NCBI RefSeq assembly: GCF_002858865.1
Contig: NZ_PJRR01000012.1
Span: 248,001-312,000 of the forward strand
Direction: 5' to 3'
From: Caulobacter vibrioides
GTDB taxonomy: Bacteria > Pseudomonadota > Alphaproteobacteria > Caulobacterales > Caulobacteraceae
Length of the DNA: 64,000 bases
The first letter of the stretch is position 1, and every line of letters begins with the position of its first letter. The notes beneath the pieces are model-generated. The model worked only from the letters and a program-made list of their open reading frames with translations, did not search any database and was not told the origin of the DNA. The position numbers were made by a program, and so were the translations under genes. This document shows positions 45,715-56,133 of the stretch, piece after piece.

Positions 45715-46983
45715 TCAGATCCGCTCGGGGATCCGAACCATCATGCGCTCGTAGCCCTTCACGAAGGTCGAGTAGACCCGCTTGGGCTCTTCCAGCACCT
45801 CGATCTTGGGGAAGCGCTTGAGGATCTCTTCCCAGACGATCTTGAGCTGCATCTCGGCCAGGCGGTTGCCCACGCAGCGGTGGATGCCGAAGCCGAACGA
45901 CAGGTGGCGGCGGGCGTTGGGGCGATCGACGATGAACTGGTCGGCGTTCTCGATCACCGTGTCGTCGCGGTTGCCCGAGACGTACCACATGACGACCTTG
46001 TCGCCCTTCTTGATAGTCTGCCCGGCCAGTTCGTAGTCTTCCAGCGCCGTGCGGCGCATGTGGGCCAGCGGCGTCTGCCAGCGGATGATCTCGGACACCA
46101 TGTTCGGGATCAGGCTGGGATCGGCGCGCAGCTTGGCTTCTTCCTGCGGGTTCTTGGACAGGGCGTAGAGGCCGCCGGTCAACGAGTTGCGGGTGGTGTC
46201 ATTGCCGCCGACGATCAGCAGGATGACATTGCCCAGATACTCCATCGGCGGCATGTCGCGGGTGGCTTCGCCGTGGGCCAGCATCGAAATCAGGTCGTTG
46301 CCCGGCTCGGTGAGGTTCACCCGCTCGTTCCAGAGATTGGTGAAATAGGCCAGGCACTCCAGCAGCTCGGCGCGGCGGGCCTCCTCGCTCTCGATCAGGC
46401 CGCTCTCGGGCGAGGCGGTGGCGATGTCAGACCAGCGGGTCAGCTTGCGGCGTTCTTCCCAGGGGAAGTCGAACAGGGTGGCCAGCATCTGGGTGGTCAG
46501 CTCGATCGAGACCTTGTCGACCCAGTCGAACGGCTCGTTGATCGGCAGGGTGTCGAGAATCCCGCAGACCCGCTCGCGGATGATGCCTTCCAGACGACCC
46601 AGGTTCTGCGGCGAGACGATCGGGCTGACCGTCTTGCGCTGGATGTCGTGCTTGGGCTGGTCCATGGCGATGAACATCGGCAGGACAAAGTCCTCGTCGA
46701 AGTTCCGAATGGTGATGCCGCCCAGGTGCGCGTCCGACGAGAAGACCTGGTGGGTCGTGTCCACGGTCATGATGTCGTTATAGCGGGTGACCGACCAGTA
46801 CGGCCCGACCTCTTCGTCGCCCTTGGAGTAGTGGACCGGCGCTTCCTTCCGAAGGCGCTCGAAATAGGGCCACATCGCGTCGGCCTGAAACAGGGCCGGA
46901 TCGGCGACGTGATAGTCCTCAAGGGGAATGGAATAGGCCCGCGCCCGCGCGTCAGCCTTAAGGTCGATCGAACCGTCGCTCAT
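45715..46983 (-). CDS. cytochrome P450, CYP153-type alkane hydroxylase
   Basis: The 422-residue soluble P450 has an I-helix oxygen motif VGGNDTTRNS, ExxR in EIIRW, and the heme loop FGFGIHRCVG with Cys at about 370. The distinctive LGGITIRNFDEDFVLPMFIAMDQPKHD segment marks CYP153, terminal alkane/fatty-acid hydroxylases (C. crescentus CYP153A2 is known). A ferredoxin and reductase are not adjacent, so partners must be encoded elsewhere. ATG 46983 follows GGGAGGA; a longer frame upstream overlaps the divergent nfuA. Confidence 0.93.
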   Translation of the reverse strand: MSDGSIDLKADARARAYSIPLEDYHVADPALFQADAMWPYFERLRKEAPVHYSKGDEEVGPYWSVTRYNDIMTVDTTHQVFSSDAHLGGITIRNFDEDFVLPMFIAMDQPKHDIQRKTVSPIVSPQNLGRLEGIIRERVCGILDTLPINEPFDWVDKVSIELTTQMLATLFDFPWEERRKLTRWSDIATASPESGLIESEEARRAELLECLAYFTNLWNERVNLTEPGNDLISMLAHGEATRDMPPMEYLGNVILLIVGGNDTTRNSLTGGLYALSKNPQEEAKLRADPSLIPNMVSEIIRWQTPLAHMRRTALEDYELAGQTIKKGDKVVMWYVSGNRDDTVIENADQFIVDRPNARRHLSFGFGIHRCVGNRLAEMQLKIVWEEILKRFPKIEVLEEPKRVYSTFVKGYERMMVRIPERI

Positions 46984-47104
46984 GAGATCCTCCCGCGGAT
47001 CGGTGTTTTGCGACATCACGCCAGAAAATGACGCCTGTGTCACTTTTAAAATGCGCGCTTTCGGCGCCCTTGCGTCACGACGTCGCGAGGTCCATTTCAG
47101 GCGC

Positions 47105-47677
47105 ATGTTTATCCAGACCGAAACCACCCCCAATCCTGAGGTCCTGAAGTTCCTTCCCGGCCGTGAAGTGCTGGGGGACGGCGCGCGCGAGTTTCGCACG
47201 CCGGAGGAGGGCGACGCCTCGCCGCTGGCCAAGGCGCTGTTCGAGCTTGGCGATGTGTCGCGGGTGTTTTTCGGCCCCGACTTTCTCACGGTGACCAAGG
47301 GCGAGGACGCTCAGTGGCCGCACCTGAAGGCGCCGATCCTAGCGGCGATCATGGATCACTTCACCAGCGGTCGCCCGCTGCTGCTGGACCAGACCGCCGA
47401 AAGCGGCGGCCATGACGAGGGCGACTATGACGAGGAGACCTCGCAGATCGTCGCCGAGATCAAGGAACTGCTGGACACCCGCATCCGCCCGGCCGTGGCC
47501 CAGGACGGCGGCGACATCGTGTTCTCGCGCTTTGAACCTCAAACGGGCGTAGTTTGGCTGCACATGCGCGGCGCCTGCTCGGGCTGCCCGTCATCGTCCG
47601 CGACCCTCAAGTCCGGCGTCGAGAACATGCTCAAGCACTACGTGCCCGAAGTGACGCGGGTCGAGCAGACGCTCTGA
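47105..47677 (+). CDS. nfuA: NifU-family iron-sulfur cluster carrier (NfuA-type)
   Basis: The 190-residue protein has an N-terminal Nfu_N-like domain (MFIQTETTPNPEVLKFLPG, residues 1-90), then a NifU C-terminal domain with the cluster motif CSGCPSS near residue 150, which binds a 4Fe-4S cluster at the dimer interface. It delivers clusters to target apoproteins. It is divergent from the CYP153 gene with about 120 bases between starts. ATG 47105 is supported by family alignment; the longer in-frame extension is not homologous. Confidence 0.92.
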   Translation: MFIQTETTPNPEVLKFLPGREVLGDGAREFRTPEEGDASPLAKALFELGDVSRVFFGPDFLTVTKGEDAQWPHLKAPILAAIMDHFTSGRPLLLDQTAESGGHDEGDYDEETSQIVAEIKELLDTRIRPAVAQDGGDIVFSRFEPQTGVVWLHMRGACSGCPSSSATLKSGVENMLKHYVPEVTRVEQTL

Positions 47678-47746
47678 TCGTTGCTGGTTGATCCGCGTTT
47701 TCGGGTCGCTATATCGTAACTTCAGCAGTTACGGAAAGGACTTCCC

Positions 47747-48334
47747 ATGGCCAAGCTTGAAGACGCCACGCTCGACCAGTTGTTCACGCAGGCCCGCAGC
47801 TACAACGGCTGGAAGCCCGAGCCCCTGCCCGAAAGCGTGCTGCGCGAGCTCTATGCGCTGACCAAGTTTGGTCCAACCGCGGCCAACGGGAGCCCCGCCC
47901 GCTTTTATTTCGTGACCTCGGCGGAAGCCAAGGAACGCCTGGCCAAGCTGTCGTCCGGTTCGAACGGGCCCAAAATTCTGCAGGCGCCTTGCACGGTCAT
48001 CATCGGCTATGACCTGGATTTCCCGCAAACCCTGCCCAAGCTGTTCCCGCACGCGCCGGGCGCCAAGGACTGGTTCAACGACCCCGTCGCCAAGGAGTGG
48101 GGCGCGCTGCGCAACAGCTCGCTTCAGGGCGGCTATTTCATGATCGCCGCGCGGGCGCTGGGCCTGGATGTCGGTCCGATGTCGGGCTTCGACAACGCCG
48201 CCGTCGACGCCGAGTTCTTCGCGGGCACGAACATCAAGAGCAACTTCATCGTCTCGATCGGCCACGGGACGGACGAGGGCCTGTTCCCGCGCAACCCGCG
48301 CCTGGACTTCGACGAGGCCGCCAAGATCCTGTAA
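47747..48334 (+). CDS. RutE-like nitroreductase / malonic semialdehyde reductase
   Basis: The 195-residue flavoprotein is very similar to E. coli RutE, with motifs [28 protein letters not shown], and [31 protein letters not shown]. RutE reduces malonic semialdehyde to 3-hydroxypropionate in pyrimidine degradation. No rutABCDFG genes are present here, so the role may be different or the enzyme detoxifies related aldehydes. GGAAAGGA precedes the ATG. Confidence 0.88.
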   Translation: MAKLEDATLDQLFTQARSYNGWKPEPLPESVLRELYALTKFGPTAANGSPARFYFVTSAEAKERLAKLSSGSNGPKILQAPCTVIIGYDLDFPQTLPKLFPHAPGAKDWFNDPVAKEWGALRNSSLQGGYFMIAARALGLDVGPMSGFDNAAVDAEFFAGTNIKSNFIVSIGHGTDEGLFPRNPRLDFDEAAKIL

Positions 48335-48340
48335 AAACCG

Positions 48341-48439
48341 GTCATCTCGGCCCAGCGCCTTGGCGCGCCGAGCCGGGATCGCCGGAAGCGCCGAGCCTGT
48401 TGCGGTCCCGGCTCTTCGCTGCGCTGTGGCCGGGATGAC
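48341..48439. repeat. GTCATCCCGG-type inverted repeat
   Basis: GTCATCTCGGCC and GGCCGGGATGAC bound an element about 99 bases long with internal AGCCGGGATCGCCGGAAGCG. It is a divergent copy of 21916-22017, and starts 7 bases after the RutE-like gene stop. Confidence 0.65.
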
Positions 48440-48481
48440 AAGGATTTTGTGCATGTCATGCACATTGGCTAGAAGGGGGTC

Positions 48482-49078
48482 ATGACCCCCCGCCACAGCT
48501 ACCTCGCCCTGCCACTGCTGCTTCTGGCCGCCTGCGGTCCCGCCAAGGCCCCGGTCACCGTGGCCATTGCGCCCTACGCGGGCGGCCCCCTGAAAATCAG
48601 CAACGACGGCGTCGGCCCGATCACCAGCGCGGTGGCCTTCGACCTCGCCACCCTGAAGGTGCTATTCCCCAAGGCCAAGGTCGAGCAGGCCTTCCTGCAG
48701 TCAGGCGAGGGCCCGACCCTGCCGATCATCACCGTCGAACAGGACAACACACCGCTGGCCGAGATCGGCAAGCGCGACGAGGGCGACATCGCCTATGTCC
48801 GCGTCGAGGCGGGCGACGCGCGCGGCCCCGGGGACGAACAGCTCCTGGCCAAGTGGGGCGTTCTTGGCTTCACCGCCAACCAGTGTCGGGCGGGCGAAGG
48901 CCGCGAGGTCAACATGACGATCTGCGTGCGCCTCGACGCCCCGCAGGTCGCGTATGTCTTCGGCGTTCCCGGTTGGACCAAGCCTGAGCTGCCGCCGGAG
49001 GCGACGTTAAAGGCCAGGGGTCAGCTCAACGCCTTGATCTGGCGCCCCGCCGAGGGCGCCGTCGTCGGCGCGGCCTGA
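48482..49078 (+). CDS. putative lipoprotein, unknown function
   Basis: The 198-residue protein has a lipoprotein signal peptide with lipobox LLAAC (Cys19). The mature domain is mixed alpha/beta with one disulfide-capable Cys pair (NQCRAG, MTICVR). It is possibly a DUF-type periplasmic protein; I do not recognise it with confidence. It precedes tsaB by three bases, so it is probably the first gene of a tsaB-rimI unit, an odd mixture of envelope and translation-related functions. Confidence 0.7.
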   Translation: MTPRHSYLALPLLLLAACGPAKAPVTVAIAPYAGGPLKISNDGVGPITSAVAFDLATLKVLFPKAKVEQAFLQSGEGPTLPIITVEQDNTPLAEIGKRDEGDIAYVRVEAGDARGPGDEQLLAKWGVLGFTANQCRAGEGREVNMTICVRLDAPQVAYVFGVPGWTKPELPPEATLKARGQLNALIWRPAEGAVVGAA

Positions 49079-49081
49079 GCC

Positions 49082-49717
49082 ATGATCCTGTCGATCGACA
49101 CCTGCCTGGGCGCCAGCTCGGTCGCCATCCTCGACGGCGACCGCGTGCTGGCCACGCGCGCCGAACCGATGACCCGGGGCCACCAGGAGCGCATCGGGAT
49201 CTTGGCCCGCGAGGCCGCCGCGGAGGCGGGCGTCGCGTTCGAGGACCTGACGCGGATCGCCGTGACGGTGGGACCCGGCTCCTTCACCGGCCTGCGCGTG
49301 GGCCTGGCCTTCGCCAAGGGTCTGGCCACCGCGCTCTCCATCCCGTGCGTGGGGGTCAATACGCTGGAGAGCCTGGCCTTCGGGACCAAGGGCTTCGCCG
49401 TCGCCCTGATCGATGCGCGCATGGATCAGGTCTATATGCAGGCCTTCGTCGACGGCGCAGCCGTGATGGCCCCCGACGCCCTGGGCCTTGGCGAGGCCTC
49501 AGCGCGCCTTGTTGAGCTGTATCGAGGCGGCCCGGCGACCCTGATCGGCTCGGGCGCACCGCTGCTGGCCGACACCATGAGGGGGGCGGTGATCCTGACC
49601 CCCGCCGCGCCCGATCCCGTGGCCGTGGCGCGCCTGGCCGCCGGCCGACCCGCTCCGACCCACGCGCCCCGGCCGCTGTATCTGCGCGCGCCTTACGCAA
49701 CCCTGCCTACGACCTAG
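49082..49717 (+). CDS. tsaB: tRNA threonylcarbamoyladenosine biosynthesis protein TsaB
   Basis: The 211-residue ASKHA-like paralog of TsaD works with it and TsaE to make t6A37. MILSIDTCLGASSVAI opens it and GPGSFTGLRVGLAFAKGLA near residue 60 is the family hallmark. The catalytic metal site of TsaD is missing, as usual. It is followed by rimI after eight bases, a conserved pairing. Confidence 0.93.
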   Translation: MILSIDTCLGASSVAILDGDRVLATRAEPMTRGHQERIGILAREAAAEAGVAFEDLTRIAVTVGPGSFTGLRVGLAFAKGLATALSIPCVGVNTLESLAFGTKGFAVALIDARMDQVYMQAFVDGAAVMAPDALGLGEASARLVELYRGGPATLIGSGAPLLADTMRGAVILTPAAPDPVAVARLAAGRPAPTHAPRPLYLRAPYATLPTT

Positions 49718-49725
49718 ACTTCAGC

Positions 49726-50178
49726 ATGAACCTGCGTCCCGTCGGCTCAGAAGCCGCCTTCGATCTCGCCGACCTGCACGACAAGGCCTTCGACCGCCCC
49801 TGGACGGCGCTGGAGTTCGACGACCTGCTGAAGTCCCCGGGCGCGTTCGCGATCCTTGGCGAGGCGGGCGAGCCGGCGGAGGCCAAGGGCTTCATCCTGT
49901 GCCGCTCAATCGCCGGCGAGGCCGAAATCCTGACCGTAGCGGTCGATCCCGCCGCCCGCCGGCGCGGCTGGGGCGCGGCCCTGGTCGAGGTGGCCGCCGG
50001 GATCGCCGCCGAGACCAAGGCCGAGGCGATGTTTCTGGAGGTCGCCGCCGACAACCTCGCCGCCATCGCGCTGTACCAGACCACCGGCTTCCTCAAGGTG
50101 GGTTTGCGCAAGGGCTATTATCCCCATCCCGATGGCGCCAAGGACGCGCTGGTGATGCGACGGGCGCTTAACACTTAA
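49726..50178 (+). CDS. rimI: ribosomal protein S18-alanine N-acetyltransferase (GNAT)
   Basis: The 150-residue GNAT has the acetyl-CoA-binding ILTVAVDPAARRRGWGAAL (motif A, with RRRGWG) and the late ALYQTTGFLKVGLRKGYY typical of RimI. It is placed directly after tsaB, as in many bacteria. The target assignment (S18 N-terminus) is by family. Confidence 0.88.
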   Translation: MNLRPVGSEAAFDLADLHDKAFDRPWTALEFDDLLKSPGAFAILGEAGEPAEAKGFILCRSIAGEAEILTVAVDPAARRRGWGAALVEVAAGIAAETKAEAMFLEVAADNLAAIALYQTTGFLKVGLRKGYYPHPDGAKDALVMRRALNT

Positions 50179-50223
50179 GGGTCTTGCCCCTATCTTGCCG
50201 GCGACTCAGACGGAGGCTCCGCC

Positions 50224-50631
50224 GTGGATCGACTCGAAAAGGCCTGTATCGAAAAAGGCATGCGCATGACCGACCAGCGTCGGGTCATCGCGCGCGTGCT
50301 GTCGTCGGCCGAGGACCATCCGGACGTCGAGGAGCTGCACCGCCGCGCCCACGCCATCGATCCGCACATCTCGATCGCCACGGTCTACCGCACCGTGCGC
50401 CTGTTCGAGGAAAGCGGCATCATCGAGCGTCACGACTTCCGCGACGGCCGCTCGCGCTATGAGCAGAGCCCGGACCATCACCATGACCACCTGATCGACA
50501 TGAAGACCGGCAAGGTCGTCGAGTTCGTGGACGAGGAGATCGAGGCCCTGCAGCACGCGATCGCCAAGAAGCTCGGCTACAAGCTGATCGACCACCGCCT
50601 CGAGCTCTACGGGATGCCGCTGGAGGAGTAA
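50224..50631 (+). CDS. fur: ferric uptake regulator Fur (alphaproteobacterial)
   Basis: The 135-residue protein has the Fur winged-helix domain (MRMTDQRRVIARVL, HPDVEELHRRA, ISIATVYRTVRLFEESGIIERHDF, residues about 10-85), then a His-rich metal site HHHDHLIDM and a dimerisation domain. It lacks the CxxC structural-zinc motifs of E. coli Fur, as in rhizobial Fur/Mur. It may respond to Fe or Mn. Start is GTG 50224; it follows rimI by 45 bases. Confidence 0.92.
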   Translation: MDRLEKACIEKGMRMTDQRRVIARVLSSAEDHPDVEELHRRAHAIDPHISIATVYRTVRLFEESGIIERHDFRDGRSRYEQSPDHHHDHLIDMKTGKVVEFVDEEIEALQHAIAKKLGYKLIDHRLELYGMPLEE

Positions 50632-50638
50632 GTCCAGC

Positions 50639-50759
50639 CCTTCTCCCCTAGCGGGAGAAGGTGTCGCGAAGCGACGGATGAGGGGTCGAGCGGGCCATGC
50701 CGAGAAACCCCTCATCTGAGCCGCTGACGCGGCCCACCTTCTCCCGCAAGGGGAGAAGG
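50639..50759. repeat. REP-like inverted repeat (CCTTCTCCCC family)
   Basis: CCTTCTCCCCTAGCGGGAG…GACGGATGAGGGGT and ACCCCTCATC…CAAGGGGAGAAGG are mirror halves around about 20 central bases. It is the same family as 45553-45713 and fills the fur-miaB gap. Confidence 0.75.
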
Positions 50760-50820
50760 AAACGCGCTGCGACCCCGCCACCCTTGCACACCGGGCCTCT
50801 CGCCCCCATAACCTCGCCGC

Positions 50821-52163
<1,343 letters not shown>

Positions 52164-52167
<4 letters not shown>

Positions 52168-53108
52168 GCCGCACCCCTGAGTTCCTGCCGCTGTCCGACG
52201 ACGCGGTCCACGCCGTCTCTGGCCCCAGCGGCCGCCACGCGGCCCTGATCGAGGACGCCTTCAAGGTGCTGATCGAGACGCCGGGCGGTGGTGTCACTCT
52301 CACCGGCGACGCGCGCGGCCGCACCAGCGCCAAGCGCGCCTTGCAGACCCTGGCGGCCCGCGCCGACGCCGGCGACGAGGTGGTCGAGGCCGATGTGCGG
52401 ATCGCCATCGGCGGCGCGCACGAGAGCAGCGGCCAGGCCTCGCCCCGCGCCGTGCGCAAGGGCAATGTCTCGCCCAAGACCAAGAGCCAGGCCCAGTATC
52501 TGGAACGAATGGCGACCCATCCGCTGGTCTTTGGCCTGGGTCCCGCCGGCACCGGCAAGACCTTCCTGGCCGTGGCCCATGGCGCGGGCATGCTGATGCG
52601 CGGCGAGGTCGACCGCCTGATCGTCACCCGCCCCGCCGTCGAGGCCGGCGAAAAACTCGGATTTCTGCCGGGCGACCTGAACGAGAAGGTCGATCCCTAT
52701 ATGGCGCCGGTCTGGGAGGCCCTGACCGACATCATGGGCGCGGATCAGCTGCGCCGTCGCCGCGAGAAGCTGGAGATCGAGGTCGCCCCGATCGCCTTCA
52801 TGCGCGGCCGCACCCTCGCCCACGCCTTCGTCATCGTCGACGAGGCCCAGAACTGCTCGCGCCTGCAGATGAAGATGGTGCTGACCCGCATCGGCGAGGG
52901 CGCGCGCATGGTCGTCACCGGCGACCCGACCCAGGTGGATCTGCTCAATCCGCGTGACTCCGGCCTGGCCCACGCCGTGTCGATCCTGGAAGGCGTCGAG
53001 GGCGTGGCGGTGTCGCGCTTCACCGCCTCCGACGTCGTGCGCCACCCGCTCGTCGAACGCATCGTCAAGGCCTATGACGCGGACGCGGCGCAGAGTACTC
53101 CCCGCTAG
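52164..53108 (+). CDS. ybeZ: PhoH-like ATPase (YbeZ)
   Basis: The 314-residue protein has a P-loop [12 protein letters not shown] near residue 130 and the PhoH DEAQNCS Walker-B/helicase-like motif (VIVDEAQN), then TGDPTQVDL. It partners YbeY in rRNA metabolism. Start is TTG 52164, overlapping the miaB stop (TTGA), indicating translational coupling. ybeY begins immediately after its TAG. Confidence 0.93.
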
Positions 53109-53582
53109 ATGACCATCACCGTAGATATCGAGATCGAGGACGAGGCCTGGACCAAGGCGGCCGAGGACGCCGAGGCCCTGGTCTGGCGCGCCGCCCAGGC
53201 CGTGCTGGACGCCCATGAGGACATCGAAGGTCAGGGGATCGTGATCCTGCTGACCGACGATGACAGCGTCCAGGCCCTGAACCGCGAGTTTCGCCAGAAG
53301 GACTATGCGACCAACGTGCTGTCCTTCCCCTCCCCGCCCAATCCGGAGGGTCAGATCGGCGACATCGCGCTGGCCTATGGGGTCTGCGCGCGCGAAGCGG
53401 CCGAACAGGGCAAGCCGCTGGCCCACCATCTGCAACATCTGGTGGCGCACGGCGTGCTTCATCTCCTAGGATATGATCACGAGCGCGACGACGAGGCGGA
53501 AGCCATGGAGGCGCTCGAACGCGAAATCCTGGCGGGTCTGGACGTTCCGGACCCCTACGCCAGCGATGAAGAGGGACGCTGA
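53109..53582 (+). CDS. ybeY: endoribonuclease YbeY
   Basis: The 157-residue metalloprotein has the conserved zinc motif [14 protein letters not shown] (HxxxHxxxxxH) near residues 117-128. It functions in 16S rRNA 3'-end processing and ribosome quality control. The ATG directly follows the upstream TAG with no gap. It is followed by the CBS-domain gene after eight bases. Confidence 0.95.
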   Translation: MTITVDIEIEDEAWTKAAEDAEALVWRAAQAVLDAHEDIEGQGIVILLTDDDSVQALNREFRQKDYATNVLSFPSPPNPEGQIGDIALAYGVCAREAAEQGKPLAHHLQHLVAHGVLHLLGYDHERDDEAEAMEALEREILAGLDVPDPYASDEEGR

Positions 53583-53590
53583 CCAGGGCC

Positions 53591-54517
53591 ATGCCCAGCG
53601 ACGAGCCTAGTCAACAGCCCGCCGCCCGACGAAGCCGGGGCGTGCGGGCGTTTTTCCGACGTATGCGCAGGCGACTGATGGGCGGCGGCGAGCCTCCTCG
53701 CCCGCCCGAAACCGCCGCGTCCGCCGCTGCATCCGCCGCTGCGGTCGACCTGGTGGATCAGGCCGAAGCTTTTCAGAGCCTGCGGGTCGCCGATGTTATG
53801 ACACCCCGCGCAGACATCGTCGCCGTCGAGCTCTCGACCCCGTTCGAAGCGGTGGCCGCCCAGTTCGCCGAAGCCGAGCACTCTCGGATGCCGATCTATC
53901 GCGAGACCCTCGACGACCCCGTCGGCGTCATCCACGTCAAGGACGTGTTCCGCCTTCTCGCCGACGAGGCCAAGCGCCCTGCGCCGAGCGACCTGATCCT
54001 GAACAAGCTGCGCCGCGACGCCTTGTACGTGCCGGCCTCCATGAAGGCCGCCGACCTTCTGCTCCGCATGCGCACCAGCCGCATCCACATGGCGCTGGTC
54101 ATCGACGAGTTCGGCGGCACAGACGGTCTGGTGTCGATGGAAGACCTGATCGAAGCGGTCGTCGGCGAGATCGACGACGAGCATGACGACGCCACCGCCG
54201 TTGCGGTCGTAGCGCGTCCGGGCGGGATCTTCGACGCCGACGCCCGGGCGCCGCTAGAGGAGCTGGAGGCTGCGCTGAGCCACGACCTGGCGCCGCCGGA
54301 CATGGACGAGGATATCGACACCGTCGCGGGCCTGGTCGTCGCCCTGGCCGGCCGTGTGCCCCAGCGGGGCGAGGTGATCGCCCATCCCGACGGTTTCGAG
54401 TTCGAAGTCGTCGAGGCCGACCCCCGTCGGGTTCGACGCGTTCGGGTTCGCGGCGGTCCTTCCCAACCGGCGGAGCCCGCGCTGGACGGCGCCCAGCCGG
54501 ACATAGAGCGCTCGTGA
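53591..54517 (+). CDS. corC: CorC/YbeX-type CBS-domain protein
   Basis: The 308-residue cytosolic protein has two CBS domains (VADVMTPRADIVAVE and LVIDEFGGTDGLVSMEDLIEAVVGEI, about 70-195) and a C-terminal CorC_HlyC domain (about 210-290). It lacks the N-terminal membrane part of longer relatives, so it is the YbeX type, implicated in magnesium/cobalt efflux or ribosome metabolism. The N-terminus is basic and low in complexity. Its TGA overlaps the lnt GTG. Confidence 0.9.
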   Translation: MPSDEPSQQPAARRSRGVRAFFRRMRRRLMGGGEPPRPPETAASAAASAAAVDLVDQAEAFQSLRVADVMTPRADIVAVELSTPFEAVAAQFAEAEHSRMPIYRETLDDPVGVIHVKDVFRLLADEAKRPAPSDLILNKLRRDALYVPASMKAADLLLRMRTSRIHMALVIDEFGGTDGLVSMEDLIEAVVGEIDDEHDDATAVAVVARPGGIFDADARAPLEELEAALSHDLAPPDMDEDIDTVAGLVVALAGRVPQRGEVIAHPDGFEFEVVEADPRRVRRVRVRGGPSQPAEPALDGAQPDIERS

Positions 54518-56106
54518 TCGCCTGGACGCGGTTCCGTGAACGGCCCTGGAGCGGTCCGGCCCTGGCGCTGATCGCCGGTCTGGCGGCGGCGCTGGCCCAC
54601 CCGCCCTTCGGCGTGCTGCCCGGCCTGCTGGGCTATGCGGGCCTGCTGCATCTGCTGGACAACGCCGACGTCCAGCGTCCGCTCCGATCGGCGTTCTGGC
54701 GGGGATGGCTGGCGGGCGTTGGCTATTTCGGGCTCGGCACCTGGTGGGTTGGCGAGGCCTTTCTGGTCGACGCTGCGACCCACGGCTGGATGGCGCCCTT
54801 CGCCGTGACCGGCATGGCGGCCGGACTCGCCCTGTTCTGGGGCCTGGCCGCCCTGCTCTATCGGGCGCTACGGCCCGCGAGCGCCTGGCGCGTCCTGACC
54901 TTCGCCGGGGCCTTCGCCGCCCTGGAATGGATGCGCGGCCATATCCTGACGGGCTTTCCCTGGAATCTTCCCGGCGAAACCTGGAAGGCCGGATCGGCGC
55001 CGTCGCAACTGGCTGCGCTGGTGGGCGCCTATGGCCTGACCTGGATCACCCTGGCCATCGCCGGCGCGCCAGCCCTGTGGCGGCAGGGCCGTGGCGGACG
55101 CGCCGCGACCGGCTTGGCCGTCGCCAGCCTGATCGGCCTCTATGGCTATGGCGTAATCGCTCTGTCTCGCCCTCTGTCCCCGAGCGGTCCCACCACGGTG
55201 CGCATCGTCCAGGCGGACATCAAGCAGGACCTCAAATGGGACGCCGAGCGCTTCGCCCAGATCGTTCAAGCCTATGTGTCGCTGACCGCGACGCCCTATG
55301 CCGCAAAGCCCGTCGACATCGTGATCTGGCCTGAAGGCGCCCTGCCGGCGGCGGTCAATGACTATCTCGCGCCCGGAACCTGGGTGCGACAAGCCATTGT
55401 CGACAGCCTGGCGCCCGGCCAGCTGCTGCTGATCGGCGGCTATCGCTATGAAGGAGCCGGGCCCCATCCGACCTACTACAACAGCCTGGTGGCCCTTCGC
55501 AGGACCGAAACGGATCTCGAGCTCGTCGGGATCTATGACAAGCACCGCCTGGTGCCGTTCGGCGAATACCTGCCCGCTGACCGCTTTCTCACAGTGATCG
55601 GCTTCAAGAGCCTGGCGCGACTGTCAGACAACTTCACGACCGGCCCTACGCCCGCCCCGCTGCGGATTTCTCCGGAGCTGCTGGTCCAGCCGCTGATCTG
55701 CTACGAAAGCCTGTTTCCGGGCTTGGCCAAGCCCGATCCGAATGTCCGCGCCCTGATCAATGTCTCGAACGACGCCTGGTTCGGCGTGACCTCCGGGCCC
55801 CCGCAGCATCTGAACCTGGCGAGCTACCGCGCGATCGAAAGCGCCAAGCCCATCCTGCGCGCGACCCCGACCGGCATCAGCGCGGTGGTCGACGCGCGCG
55901 GTCGTATCGTGCCAGGAGCGTCGCTCGGCCTAGGAGAAAGCGGCGTCATTGACGCGCAAATACCAGGAATGGGTCAGGTTACGCCCTACGACAACTTCGG
56001 TGACGTGGCCTTTCTGGCGCTTATACTCATATCGGGGGTTGTATCGGCGCGTGTCCGGATAGGAAAAATCTCTTCCTCTATTGCGCCTAAGCGAAAGCTG
56101 AGCTGA
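54514..56106 (+). CDS. lnt: apolipoprotein N-acyltransferase
   Basis: The 530-residue inner-membrane enzyme N-acylates lipoproteins. Six to eight N-terminal hydrophobic segments are followed by a periplasmic nitrilase-like domain with the triad in WPEGALPA (Glu), DKHRLVPFGEYLP (Lys) and CYESLFPG (Cys). The C-terminal helix (DVAFLALILISGVVSA) anchors it. GTG 54514 overlaps the corC TGA. It is the last gene of the miaB-phoH-ybeY-corC-lnt unit. Confidence 0.94.
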   Translation: MIAWTRFRERPWSGPALALIAGLAAALAHPPFGVLPGLLGYAGLLHLLDNADVQRPLRSAFWRGWLAGVGYFGLGTWWVGEAFLVDAATHGWMAPFAVTGMAAGLALFWGLAALLYRALRPASAWRVLTFAGAFAALEWMRGHILTGFPWNLPGETWKAGSAPSQLAALVGAYGLTWITLAIAGAPALWRQGRGGRAATGLAVASLIGLYGYGVIALSRPLSPSGPTTVRIVQADIKQDLKWDAERFAQIVQAYVSLTATPYAAKPVDIVIWPEGALPAAVNDYLAPGTWVRQAIVDSLAPGQLLLIGGYRYEGAGPHPTYYNSLVALRRTETDLELVGIYDKHRLVPFGEYLPADRFLTVIGFKSLARLSDNFTTGPTPAPLRISPELLVQPLICYESLFPGLAKPDPNVRALINVSNDAWFGVTSGPPQHLNLASYRAIESAKPILRATPTGISAVVDARGRIVPGASLGLGESGVIDAQIPGMGQVTPYDNFGDVAFLALILISGVVSARVRIGKISSSIAPKRKLS

Positions 56107-56107
56107 A

Positions 56108-56125
56108 CTAAAACCTGGATTTTAG
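56108..56125 (+). promoter_or_regulatory. 18-bp palindrome before the PraR-like gene
   Basis: CTAAAA-CCTGGA-TTTTAG is a perfect 6+6 inverted repeat with a six-base spacer, just after the lnt stop and 9 bases before the regulator start. An autoregulatory operator is plausible for an XRE protein but unproven. Confidence 0.35.
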
Positions 56126-56133
56126 CTTCTGGC

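Noticed and set aside
44486-45988. 500-codon minus-strand frame
   Set aside because: Shadow of trpS that runs through the repeat into the P450 gene in another frame.
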